Part shown: in pieces, positions 8,333-15,467 of the stretch
How positions within the stretch are numbered: position 1 is the first letter of the stretch
Layout of the letters: every line of letters starts with the position of its first letter
Source: MGR-bin208 sp043779285
GTDB taxonomy: Bacteria; Bacteroidota; Bacteroidia; Chitinophagales; Chitinophagaceae
DNA: 15,996 nt
Assembly: GCA_043779285.1 (NCBI GenBank)
Contig: JAYWEL010000264.1
Span: 1 to 15,996 of the forward strand
Direction: 5' to 3'
The notes under the pieces: generated by a model
Told to the model about the DNA's origin: nothing
What the model saw: only the letters and a program-made list of their open reading frames with translations
The model's database searches: none
Translations under genes and position numbers: made by a program

Positions 8333-8340
8333 CAAAAATA
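8333..8340 (-). promoter_or_regulatory. -7 promoter box of ribF
   Basis: On the minus strand this reads TATTTTTG, a perfect TAnnTTTG match, nine bases before the ATG at 8323. No clear TTTG is seen at -33. The box contains the TTG that could be mistaken for a ribF start, so it decides in favour of the ATG. Confidence 0.45.
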
Positions 8341-8355
8341 ATGGTTAATTGAAAA

Positions 8356-8386
8356 TTGTAGAATGAATTTCGAACATTTAGCTTTG
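8356..8386 (+). promoter_or_regulatory. Bacteroidota-type promoter of purM
   Basis: TTG at 8356-8358 and TAGCTTTG at 8379-8386 (a perfect -7 box) are separated by 20 bases, the best-formed promoter in the window. The box ends seven bases before the purM ATG, giving a predicted leader of about four bases. It is back to back with the ribF box in a 70-base divergent region. Confidence 0.6.
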
Positions 8387-8393
8387 CCAAATA

Positions 8394-9575
8394 ATGGAAA
8401 GTAATAGCTTATACGAAAAAAGAGGTGTTTCGGCACAAAAAGAAGAAGTTCATGAAGCTACTAAACACCTCGATCAGGGTCTTTATCCTAAATCATTCTG
8501 TAAAGTGTATCCCGATTTTTTGTGTAAAGATGATGACTGGGTAAATGTAATGCATGCTGACGGTGCTGGAACAAAAAGCATATTGGCATACCTCTACTGG
8601 AAAGAAACAGGTGATATAAGCGTTTGGGAAGGGATTGCACAGGATGCTATTGTTATGAACCTGGATGATATGCTTTGTGTTGGAATTCATGACCAACTAT
8701 TATTTTCGTCAACGATAGATCGGAATAAAAAATTGATACCGGGAGAAGTATTGTCTGCAATCATAAATGGAAGTCAGCATTTTTTTGAAACGATGAAAAC
8801 ATTTGGCGTAAACATTGATTTCATGGGTGGTGAAACGGCCGATGTTGGTGATGTGGTTAGAACTATTGCGGTAAACGGAACTATGACGTCTCGATGGCCA
8901 AAAAATAAACTGATTACCAATGAAAAAATAAAGGCAGGCCAAGTAATTGTCGGATTGGCTGGTTTTGGCAAAGCAAATTATGAAACAGAATATAATAGCG
9001 GACTTGCAAGCAATGGCTTAACAAGTGCACGACATGATGTATTAAACAAAACCTATGCAAGCCGGTTCACCGAATCTTTTGATAATGCATTAAGCCATGA
9101 TGTTGTCTATATTGGTTCTTACCTTATGACCGATGAAATAGATGTGCAAGATGAAAAAATACCCATTGGTAAATTATTGCTTAGTCCTACAAGAACATTT
9201 GCTCCAGTAATGAAAGAAATTTTTGAAAACCATTTTGATACCATAAATGGTTTGATTCATTGCAGCGGTGGAGGACAGACGAAATGTTTAAAATATATTC
9301 CTGAAAATGTTCGTATTATAAAAGACAATTTGTTTAAACCTCCGGTAATCTTTCAAATCATTCAACAAGAAAGCAAAGCGGATGACAGAGAAATGTTTGA
9401 AGTATTTAACATGGGAACCAGGTTGGAGATATATACCAATGATAAGGATGCAGAAAAATTTATCCGCATTGCTAATAGCTATGGAGTAGATGCACAAATC
9501 ATTGGAAGGGTAGAAGAAGCAGATAAAAAAGAATTAGTAATTAAGATCGAAAACAAGGAACTCGTCTATAATTAA
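8394..9575 (+). CDS. purM: Phosphoribosylformylglycinamidine cyclo-ligase (AIR synthase), Bacteroidota form
   Basis: The 393-residue product is PurM, which uses ATP to close the imidazole ring of FGAM to give AIR in purine synthesis. Recognisable blocks are YEKRGVSAQK at 7-16, HADGAGTK at 54-61 (canonically GVDGVGTK), DAIVMNLDDMLCVG at 84-97, GGETADVGD at 145-153 (canonically GGETAEMPG), SNGLTSARHDV at 206-216, LSPTRTF at 263-269, CSGGGQTK at 290-297 and MFEVFNMGTR at 334-343. It is longer than the roughly 345-residue proteobacterial enzyme, and the usual PLFFLDY stretch after the metal-binding aspartates is replaced by HDQLLFSSTI. This fits the divergent version known in Bacteroidota rather than a damaged gene. 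The gene is single, with no evident terminator before the ftsE-like gene 107 bases downstream. Confidence 0.93.
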   Translation: MESNSLYEKRGVSAQKEEVHEATKHLDQGLYPKSFCKVYPDFLCKDDDWVNVMHADGAGTKSILAYLYWKETGDISVWEGIAQDAIVMNLDDMLCVGIHDQLLFSSTIDRNKKLIPGEVLSAIINGSQHFFETMKTFGVNIDFMGGETADVGDVVRTIAVNGTMTSRWPKNKLITNEKIKAGQVIVGLAGFGKANYETEYNSGLASNGLTSARHDVLNKTYASRFTESFDNALSHDVVYIGSYLMTDEIDVQDEKIPIGKLLLSPTRTFAPVMKEIFENHFDTINGLIHCSGGGQTKCLKYIPENVRIIKDNLFKPPVIFQIIQQESKADDREMFEVFNMGTRLEIYTNDKDAEKFIRIANSYGVDAQIIGRVEEADKKELVIKIENKELVYN

Positions 9576-9655
9576 AGGATAGTAATTTGATTTAGTCATA
9601 TTGTTAAAAGGTTACTTGAGCAATGATTTTTTAAAAATTATCTCCTGAGTTTCCT

Positions 9656-9663
9656 TTATTTTG
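9656..9663 (+). promoter_or_regulatory. Possible -7 box of the ftsE-like gene
   Basis: TTATTTTG matches TAnnTTTG with one mismatch (second base), 19 bases before the ATG. The same octamer serves as the candidate box of the first TonB receptor. No -33 TTG is found at a proper distance. Read-through from purM is an alternative. Confidence 0.3.
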
Positions 9664-9682
9664 CAACAAACCAATTTTAAGT

Positions 9683-10372
9683 ATGTCAGAAGCTATCATA
9701 GAAATAAAAAATGCCAATATATATCAGGGCGACAGCTTGATACTAAAAGACGTAAACCTGACCGTTAATAAAGGAGAATTTGTTTACCTGGTTGGCAAAA
9801 CCGGTACAGGTAAATCCAGTTTATTAAAAACCTTATATGGCGAATTGACTCTTACTGAAGGAGAGGCAACCGTTGTTGATTATAATCTGAGAGAACTAAC
9901 TTGGAAAAAAGTTCCATTTCTACGCAGAAACCTGGGAGTGGTATTTCAGGATTTTCAATTACTTACCGACCGGAATGTAAATGAGAATTTAAAATTTGTT
10001 TTAAAAGCAATTGGTTGGAGAGATGAAAAATTAATTACTGAAAAAATACAGGATGTATTGGATAAAGTTGGGTTAAAATCAAAAGGTTTCAAGATGCCTT
10101 TTGAATTGAGTGGAGGCGAACAGCAACGGGTGGATGTGGCAAGAGCTTTATTAAATTCACCTAAATTGATTCTGGCTGATGAACCAACCGGAAATCTGGA
10201 TCCGGAAACTTCTGACGAAATCATGCAATTGCTTTTCCATATCTGCAGAGATTATGGTGCAACAATTGTTATGGCTACGCATGATTATATGGTTATTGAA
10301 AAATTCCCTGCACGAATGGTCAAAACAGAAAGCGGAAAAGTTTTTGATATAACATCTATAAGTACTGTATAA
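9683..10372 (+). CDS. ftsE: FtsE-like ABC transporter ATP-binding protein
   Basis: This 229-residue ABC ATPase has all catalytic motifs: Walker A GKTGTGKS at 38-45, Q-loop glutamine at 89 (VVFQDFQLL), signature LSGGEQQR at 142-149, Walker B LILADEP at 162-168, D-loop NLD at 171-173 and switch histidine 200 (ATHD). Length and sequence style (LLTDRNVNENLKFVLKAIGW) resemble FtsE of Bacteroidota. With the membrane protein FtsX, FtsE controls septal peptidoglycan hydrolases at the inner membrane. No ftsX or other permease gene lies in the window, so the partner must be encoded elsewhere. LolD/MacB-type ATPases are close relatives, so a lipoprotein- or efflux-type role cannot be excluded. The last 17 bases overlap the 3' end of the convergent glycosyltransferase gene. 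Confidence 0.8.
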   Translation: MSEAIIEIKNANIYQGDSLILKDVNLTVNKGEFVYLVGKTGTGKSSLLKTLYGELTLTEGEATVVDYNLRELTWKKVPFLRRNLGVVFQDFQLLTDRNVNENLKFVLKAIGWRDEKLITEKIQDVLDKVGLKSKGFKMPFELSGGEQQRVDVARALLNSPKLILADEPTGNLDPETSDEIMQLLFHICRDYGATIVMATHDYMVIEKFPARMVKTESGKVFDITSISTV

Positions 10373-11474
10373 GTTTTTCCGCATGTAGCTTATTGTCATA
10401 ATGCTGTTTAAGCACTAATCTTCTTGTTTCAATTTCATCGGCTGTTAATTCTTTGCCGAATAATTTATAGACGACTTCGTTCATTTCAGATTCATCATTA
10501 ATTATAGTACATAAATCAGAAAGTCCGGTTCCAGCAATCATCATCTCATTTACAATACAATGTCTACCTTGGAATAAAGCATGCAATAATTTCAATTTTA
10601 TCCCTGTTTCTGTAAAGGAAGGAAGAATATTAATTTGTGCATTTTTTATTAACGCTTCTAATTCATGCAAAGCAGGGTTTTTAACCAATTTTATATGGCC
10701 ATATTTTTTCAGTTTTTGATGAATATGATTAGAAGGATCATTCCCTGCAATAATCAATGTGGCACTTAGTTTGGAAAATATATTTATTAAATAATTTGCA
10801 GCAATTTCATTTTCTGAAACAGCCAGGTTGCCGTGATATAAACAATATTCACCCAAACCTTCTTTGCAATTTACTTCTGGCCATGCAACAAATGGAGGTA
10901 AATGAAAACTTTTTTTAAGATTCAATTCCGATTTAAAATAGTTCGTTTCTTTTTCAGAAATACAGGCATACAAAATGTCGGGAAGTAGTGTTCGCTGATA
11001 TTTTTCTAGCTGATATTTTTCAAAAGCAAAGTAAATCTTCTTAAAAATGTTTGATTCAGCTTTGAATAAATTTGTATAATACGCTTCTTCATTATTATGA
11101 ACACGAACTATTATTTTTCTTTTTTCCTTATTCACAAAGGGAATTAATCCACCGCAATGCAATCCTTCTAAAATGATCGGATAATTATCCTTATTCAGGT
11201 TTTCTATCAATCGCATATTGATACGGGATGAAATAATATAGGGCTGTCGTAAAGACAATCCTTTCCATCCGGTGATTCTTTCATACACATGCACTGTCTC
11301 ACAATTTTTTTTTAATTCTGTTATATCTTTTCTTTCATGATAATCGAAGTAATGCAGATGAATTTTTATTTGCAATTCAGCCAAAACCTTTATTTTATAA
11401 AACATATCAATTGCACCACCATAATTGGGCGGGTAAGGATTGTCTAAACAAACGATATGAATATGTTGAATCAA
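10356..11474 (-). CDS. Glycosyltransferase, GT-B / family 4-like
   Basis: The 372-residue product looks like a GT-B fold glycosyltransferase. The N-terminal domain begins with a beta strand followed by YPPNYGG at 14-20, the glycine-rich entry loop of this group. RVHNNEEAYY (124-133) and YHGNLAVSEN (213-222) lead into the C-terminal nucleotide-sugar-binding domain. IIAGND (241-246) and SFTETGIKLKLLHAL (286-300) occupy the place of the family EX7E motif, but no second glutamate sits at the usual spacing. No ATG fits. The start is a TTG at 11474 that overlaps the upstream gene's TGA as TTGA, and an in-frame stop lies just upstream (11493-11495). Sugar, acceptor and pathway are unknown; surface glycan or glycoprotein assembly is a reasonable inference from the paired gene. 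Probably cytosolic, as no membrane segment is seen. Confidence 0.83.
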   Translation of the reverse strand: MIQHIHIVCLDNPYPPNYGGAIDMFYKIKVLAELQIKIHLHYFDYHERKDITELKKNCETVHVYERITGWKGLSLRQPYIISSRINMRLIENLNKDNYPIILEGLHCGGLIPFVNKEKRKIIVRVHNNEEAYYTNLFKAESNIFKKIYFAFEKYQLEKYQRTLLPDILYACISEKETNYFKSELNLKKSFHLPPFVAWPEVNCKEGLGEYCLYHGNLAVSENEIAANYLINIFSKLSATLIIAGNDPSNHIHQKLKKYGHIKLVKNPALHELEALIKNAQINILPSFTETGIKLKLLHALFQGRHCIVNEMMIAGTGLSDLCTIINDESEMNEVVYKLFGKELTADEIETRRLVLKQHYDNKLHAEKLIQYL

Positions 11475-12565
11475 GTATTTGGAAATATATTTTTATAAAA
11501 ATCAATTAATTTCTTCTCTTCCTTTTCCCAATTGAATTCCTCCCGTGCCAGTAGGCAATTATTTCTAAGTTGGTTGTATTTCATTTTATCGTCTATCAAA
11601 TTATTAATTGCTTCAGCAATTTTTTTCGGATCTAGTTCATCTACTAAAAAAGCCACTTCGTATTGCTCATTTATTTTCCGGTATTCAGGAAAATTCATCG
11701 ATACCTGCGGCAATCCGGCATTCAAATAATCGAAAAATTTATTTTGCAAACTCAGGTATTGATTCAATCCTGTATTTTCTAAAATGGATATTCCGATGAA
11801 TGCTTTGTTTGTATAATACTTAAGTTCATTTGGTTTCAACATGCCTTTCAGAATAATTTTTTCGGCTAATTTATTTTTATGAATCAATATTTTTAATTGA
11901 CTCATAAAATTTCCATCACCGCAGATAATCAATTTACGGTCAACCATTTTCATAGCTGGTACCAGAAACTCCAGTCCCCGGCTTTCATTAACTGCACCCT
12001 GATATAAAATAAAATCTTCTCTTTCCGGTACTTCAACTTCCGAATTTTTTACCGGCAAATTTCTGATTGTTTTAAATTTGACTGCATACCGCTGATGAAA
12101 CACTTCCGCAATGCTTTCACAAACTGTATATCCAAAACTGAATTTGGGAACTGAAAACTTCTCAATTCCCATCCAAAAATGTTTAATAACGGGTCTGGTT
12201 ACTACTTCCTTCATCTCCGTAAATAACTCGTGGGCATCATAAATTCGTGGAATATTTTTAAGTTCAGAAATTATATAACAGGGGAGGATTGTATCCAAAT
12301 CGATTGCACAAATAGCATCTGGTTTTTTAAAAAACAAAAACAAAAACAATCGGATATTGTATTCAATATAAAACAATTTTCCTGTGGAGAAAAAACAGGT
12401 TAAACGATATTGAGTATATATTTCCTTGGCCAAAGGCAAAGAATTTGGAAGCTTGCGTCCTATTAATGAAACTGAAAAACCATTCATACCCAAACTGGTA
12501 CAAATACGTTTCATTCGCTGATCGTAACTAAGGTCGTTGCTTACAGTAAAGAATAGATGTATCAA
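11471..12565 (-). CDS. Glycosyltransferase, GT-B / family 4-like
   Basis: The 364-residue product resembles a GT4-type glycosyltransferase. The start FFTVSNDLSYDQRMKRI (about 5-21) is characteristic of a Bacteroidota subgroup. YDAHELFTE lies at 109-117, and the inter-domain strand LYQGAVNESRGLE at 187-199 opens the C-terminal domain. It continues with ICGDGN (214-219), then NKFFDYLNAGLP (275-286) in the donor-binding region. The canonical EX7E motif is modified. No ATG precedes the conserved N-terminus: a TTG at 12565 is the only conventional start before residue 17, and an in-frame stop lies five codons upstream. It overlaps the next glycosyltransferase by four bases, implying one operon and related substrates. 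A hydrophobic patch near 70-80 (IRLFLFLFF) may give peripheral membrane contact. Donor and acceptor are unknown. Confidence 0.83.
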   Translation of the reverse strand: MIHLFFTVSNDLSYDQRMKRICTSLGMNGFSVSLIGRKLPNSLPLAKEIYTQYRLTCFFSTGKLFYIEYNIRLFLFLFFKKPDAICAIDLDTILPCYIISELKNIPRIYDAHELFTEMKEVVTRPVIKHFWMGIEKFSVPKFSFGYTVCESIAEVFHQRYAVKFKTIRNLPVKNSEVEVPEREDFILYQGAVNESRGLEFLVPAMKMVDRKLIICGDGNFMSQLKILIHKNKLAEKIILKGMLKPNELKYYTNKAFIGISILENTGLNQYLSLQNKFFDYLNAGLPQVSMNFPEYRKINEQYEVAFLVDELDPKKIAEAINNLIDDKMKYNQLRNNCLLAREEFNWEKEEKKLIDFYKNIFPNT

Positions 12566-12589
12566 ATCGTTTTTATTTCAGACTTGTTT

Positions 12590-12597
12590 CAAATATA
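12590..12597 (-). promoter_or_regulatory. -7 promoter box of the glycosyltransferase pair
   Basis: On the minus strand this reads TATATTTG, a perfect TAnnTTTG match, 24 bases before the TTG start at 12565. It lies downstream of the receptor's terminator, so the two glycosyltransferases probably form their own transcript. No convincing -33 TTTG is present. Confidence 0.45.
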
Positions 12598-12656
12598 CAT
12601 TCATAATACAATATTGGTTTGGGTTAATATTATGAATATGCCTAGTGACTAGTCCT

Positions 12657-12685
12657 AAAAAAAACCCTGATCGTTCAAGGGCTTT
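12657..12685 (-). terminator. Intrinsic terminator of the second TonB receptor gene
   Basis: On the minus strand AAGCCCTTGA (12685-12676) pairs with TCAGGGTTT, allowing one bulge and one wobble pair, and is followed by a run of eight T (12664-12657). It begins about 20 bases after the receptor stop. The stem is weaker than the other two terminators, but the T-run is clear. Confidence 0.7.
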
Positions 12686-12703
12686 GATAATTAATTTATT
12701 CCA

Positions 12704-15343
12704 TTAGAAGTTCTGCCCATCCTGCATCGAATTCATGTTTTCCCTTTCTCCACGCATGTTTTTGCGTTTGAATAAATTGGCATCAAATTTACCAAAGCGG
12801 TAATTAAAATTAACCCGGACTAATTGCGGATCTCTTCTGCGATCAACATCTTGAACAAAGAAAGGAGATGAAGAGTGTACACTTGAAATCTTGGTTCTGA
12901 AAATATCATTCATATTAATAGAAATCGAGGCCTTTTTCTCTTTCAAAAATTCATACCGCACGGCTAAATCTAGCCCATAATTTGGACGTATAAAACCTTG
13001 TGCAGTAGTAGCACCACCACCGCCACCCCAGCCACGTCCACCACCACCACCACCGCCGCTTCCACTACCGCCTGGAGGCAAAACAGTTTTACTTTGGTAT
13101 TCGGCAGCAAGTTGAATAGTAATATTTTTAGGTAATTTAAAATTACTGTTTACTTTAGAAAACCAACTTACAAACTGGTCTATTTGTGCTTGAGTAGGGT
13201 CTGTAATATCAATTTTTGATGTAAACAAGTTAAAGTTTGAAGTTAGTTCCCACCACTTGGTTATTTTGTTTTTTGAAATCAATTCGATTCCACCCACATA
13301 ACTTGAATTGGCATTAATAAACCCATTGATTAAAACTGGCTTATTAACAGTAGGATGCAATTCATTAAATTGAAACCTGGTAATCATGTTATCGGTATGT
13401 TTGAAATAGATGGAAGCTAATAGATTGTCTTTATTTTTAAATACTTTGGCATATGACATCTCTAATGAGTTGGTAAACTCGGGTAAAAGATTTGGGTTTC
13501 CACGGCTCAGGTTAAGCGAATCTGAAAAATCAGTAAACGGAATCAATTGCCAGAAATTCGGACGATTAATTCTTCTTGAATAATTTAACTGCAAGTCCTG
13601 ATCTTTTTTCAATTTCTGACTCAGGAACAAACTCGGAAATAAACTGATTGGATAACTAATGGTAAACGATTCATTTTTATCTGGCAGGTTACCTTTGTAC
13701 TCCGAACTTTCAGCTCTTAAACCCACTTGGTAACTAAAGTTTTTATTTTTTTTTGAAAAAGTAGTATAGGCCGCAAAAATATTCTCGGTACTGTTGAAAT
13801 TCAATGATAAAGCGGGTAGATAAATTAATTGACCATTGGGCTGAATAACTGACAAGTCGTTGATATTATCTGAATTTGAAATGGCAGCTCGTAGCCCCAT
13901 TTCTATTTTGGTTTTTTCATTCATGGGATTTACAAAATCGGTTTGTATAACTAAACTTTTCGCTGAGCCATTTCCTACTTGTTGCTGGTCATAATCATTC
14001 GTTTTTAAATTTAAGGAATTGAAAAAATCTGTTCTTACCACATTAGCGTTTTCATTTTTCCGCTGATTAAAAGTTAAATCGGATGTGATTTCTCTTCCAG
14101 CTTTTGGGAAATTATGTTTGAAACTCATCTGTGTCCCAAGGTTTCGGAAGTTCATATTGGATTCTGACAAGCGGTTAATATAAGAAGACCTCTTTGTGCT
14201 GAAAAGAGAGTCAATGACAATACCACTATTTGTAGTAGGTTCAAATTTGCCTTTAAAGAATGATCCATTAATTGTAAATGTGTTTCTGTTGTCGATAAAA
14301 TAATCCAAACCGCCACGCAAAAAACCCATAAAACCTTCTGAAATGTTCTTGTCATATTGATGCAAGAAAGTATTCGGGGTTCCAATTAAAGTCAATCTAT
14401 CGGTAGCACCCGTGCTAATAGACTTGCGTTGATTAAACATGGTATTAGCAAATACATTTATTTTATTCTGCCGCATATTGATATCTCCACCAAATCCAAA
14501 TCTGCCACGTGAATCAACATTAGTTCTTACGCTTCCATTGTAACCTACTTTTTTGTTTTTCTTTAATACAATGTTCAAAATGCCTGCTGTTCCACCAGAT
14601 GCATCAAATTTTGCAGAAGGATTGGTAATTATTTCTACACTTTCGATAGCATCTGCAGGAATCTGATCAATGCTCAACGTAGTAGGTCGTCCACCTACAA
14701 AAATCTGCGGTGCATTATTTCTAAGTGTAACGTTACCATCAATATCAACATTCAAGGAAGGTATGTTTCTCATTACATCAACACCGGTACCACCTGCCGA
14801 AACTATATTTTTATCTACGTTAAAAATCTTACGATCAATATCTAATTGAAATAGTGGTTTGGATGAGGTAATTGTTACTTCGCCTAAAACTTTTTCATCC
14901 ATTTGAAGTTTAATATTTCCCAGGTCTTTATCAATCATGTTCAACATAGTGCTCATGTCTGTACCGGGTCTTCCGCCTGCAGCCATTGCAGCCATATTGA
15001 TAAACGAAACCGGCATTTCAAATGGCTTGAATCCTATAGCAGATACTTTCAACTTATACTGACCCATAACAGGAACGTTAAGTAACGAAAAATCACCATT
15101 GCTGGAAGTCAACATACCGTTAATAGATACATCTTTTCTTTTTTTACTAACCGAATCAAATTTGTTCTGAAATAATTGTACAGAAGCTGCACCAATAGAC
15201 TTTCCGGTAATAGAATCCTGGATTTTACCATAAAAACGGCCGGTTTGAGAAGCCGCACTGTTTCCGCCCATTTGCATTGGATTTTGTGCTGAAAGATGCA
15301 TCGTTAAAAGGAAAAAGCTAACGATGCTTAATAAAATCTTCAT
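12704..15343 (-). CDS. TonB-dependent receptor / outer-membrane beta-barrel protein with glycine-rich loop
   Basis: The 879-residue product has a signal peptide (MKILLSIVSFFLLTMHLSA, cleavage after residue 19). A carboxypeptidase-regulatory-like domain spans about 36-148 and holds a Met/Ala-rich insert at about 112-136. A plug-like domain at about 155-262 includes GVDVMRNIPSLNVDIDGNV, IFVGGRPTTL and VEIITNPSAKFDASGGTAGILNIVLKK. A long barrel follows, of the outer-membrane beta-barrel family 3 type. One barrel loop (about 755-778, bases 13009-13080) is nearly pure glycine with single Ser, Arg and Trp. The C-terminus continues past the last strand (FNYRFGKFDANLF) as a charged tail ending in QNF, unlike the usual terminal aromatic strand. 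No SusD partner is adjacent and the substrate is unknown. The promoter region carries two palindromes, suggesting regulated expression. A terminator separates it from the downstream glycosyltransferases. Confidence 0.88.
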   Translation of the reverse strand: MKILLSIVSFFLLTMHLSAQNPMQMGGNSAASQTGRFYGKIQDSITGKSIGAASVQLFQNKFDSVSKKRKDVSINGMLTSSNGDFSLLNVPVMGQYKLKVSAIGFKPFEMPVSFINMAAMAAGGRPGTDMSTMLNMIDKDLGNIKLQMDEKVLGEVTITSSKPLFQLDIDRKIFNVDKNIVSAGGTGVDVMRNIPSLNVDIDGNVTLRNNAPQIFVGGRPTTLSIDQIPADAIESVEIITNPSAKFDASGGTAGILNIVLKKNKKVGYNGSVRTNVDSRGRFGFGGDINMRQNKINVFANTMFNQRKSISTGATDRLTLIGTPNTFLHQYDKNISEGFMGFLRGGLDYFIDNRNTFTINGSFFKGKFEPTTNSGIVIDSLFSTKRSSYINRLSESNMNFRNLGTQMSFKHNFPKAGREITSDLTFNQRKNENANVVRTDFFNSLNLKTNDYDQQQVGNGSAKSLVIQTDFVNPMNEKTKIEMGLRAAISNSDNINDLSVIQPNGQLIYLPALSLNFNSTENIFAAYTTFSKKNKNFSYQVGLRAESSEYKGNLPDKNESFTISYPISLFPSLFLSQKLKKDQDLQLNYSRRINRPNFWQLIPFTDFSDSLNLSRGNPNLLPEFTNSLEMSYAKVFKNKDNLLASIYFKHTDNMITRFQFNELHPTVNKPVLINGFINANSSYVGGIELISKNKITKWWELTSNFNLFTSKIDITDPTQAQIDQFVSWFSKVNSNFKLPKNITIQLAAEYQSKTVLPPGGSGSGGGGGGGRGWGGGGGATTAQGFIRPNYGLDLAVRYEFLKEKKASISINMNDIFRTKISSVHSSSPFFVQDVDRRRDPQLVRVNFNYRFGKFDANLFKRKNMRGERENMNSMQDGQNF
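13009..13080 (-). repeat. Glycine-codon-rich low-complexity tract inside the receptor gene
   Basis: Runs of GGT/GGC codons (CCACCACC-type on the plus strand) encode a Gly-rich loop of about 24 residues containing Ser, Arg and Trp. It is locally much richer in G+C than the surrounding gene. Triplet-like composition makes it prone to length change by slippage, in steps of three that keep the frame. Confidence 0.6.
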
Positions 15344-15365
15344 ATTCTTGGTTTAATGTGTTTCG

Positions 15366-15373
15366 CAAAATTC
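15366..15373 (-). promoter_or_regulatory. Possible -7 box of the second TonB receptor
   Basis: On the minus strand this reads GAATTTTG, one mismatch from TAnnTTTG, 22 bases before the ATG at 15343. A TTTG on the same strand (15402-15399) lies 25 bases upstream, longer than the usual spacing. The first palindrome of the putative operator touches this box. Confidence 0.35.
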
Positions 15374-15400
15374 CGAATATTCGGCCACAGTGAATATTCA
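15373..15400. promoter_or_regulatory. Twin palindromes, candidate operator for the second TonB receptor
   Basis: CCGAATATTCGG (15373-15384) is a perfect 12-base palindrome, and TGAATATTCA (15391-15400) a perfect 10-base palindrome. They share the core GAATATTC, and their centres are 17 bases apart. Both sit between the candidate -7 box and the expected -33 region, where a bound dimeric regulator would block or alter transcription. The regulator is unknown. Confidence 0.45.
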
Positions 15401-15447
15401 AAGTTGATAAGTGGTATAAAGAATGTTATAAGAGGATATAGTTGCTG

Positions 15448-15467
15448 ATGTTAACTTTAATTAACAT
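15448..15467. repeat. AT-rich inverted repeat at the end of the DUF445 gene
   Basis: ATGTTAA (15448-15454) and TTAACAT (15461-15467) are perfect inverted copies around a six-base spacer, reaching into the stop codon of the DUF445 gene. No T-run follows on the minus strand, so it is not a standard terminator. It could be a weak 3' hairpin or a chance AT-rich palindrome. Confidence 0.3.

Noticed and set aside
12642..12652. CTAGT-G-ACTAG small inverted repeat downstream of the receptor terminator
   Set aside because: Five-base arms with a one-base spacer are too short to separate from chance, and no related copy was seen nearby.
10356..15343. A polysaccharide-utilisation or surface-glycan locus made of the receptor and two glycosyltransferases
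   Set aside because: There is no SusD homologue, glycoside hydrolase, flippase, polymerase or sugar-nucleotide gene, and a terminator plus a new promoter separate the receptor from the glycosyltransferases.
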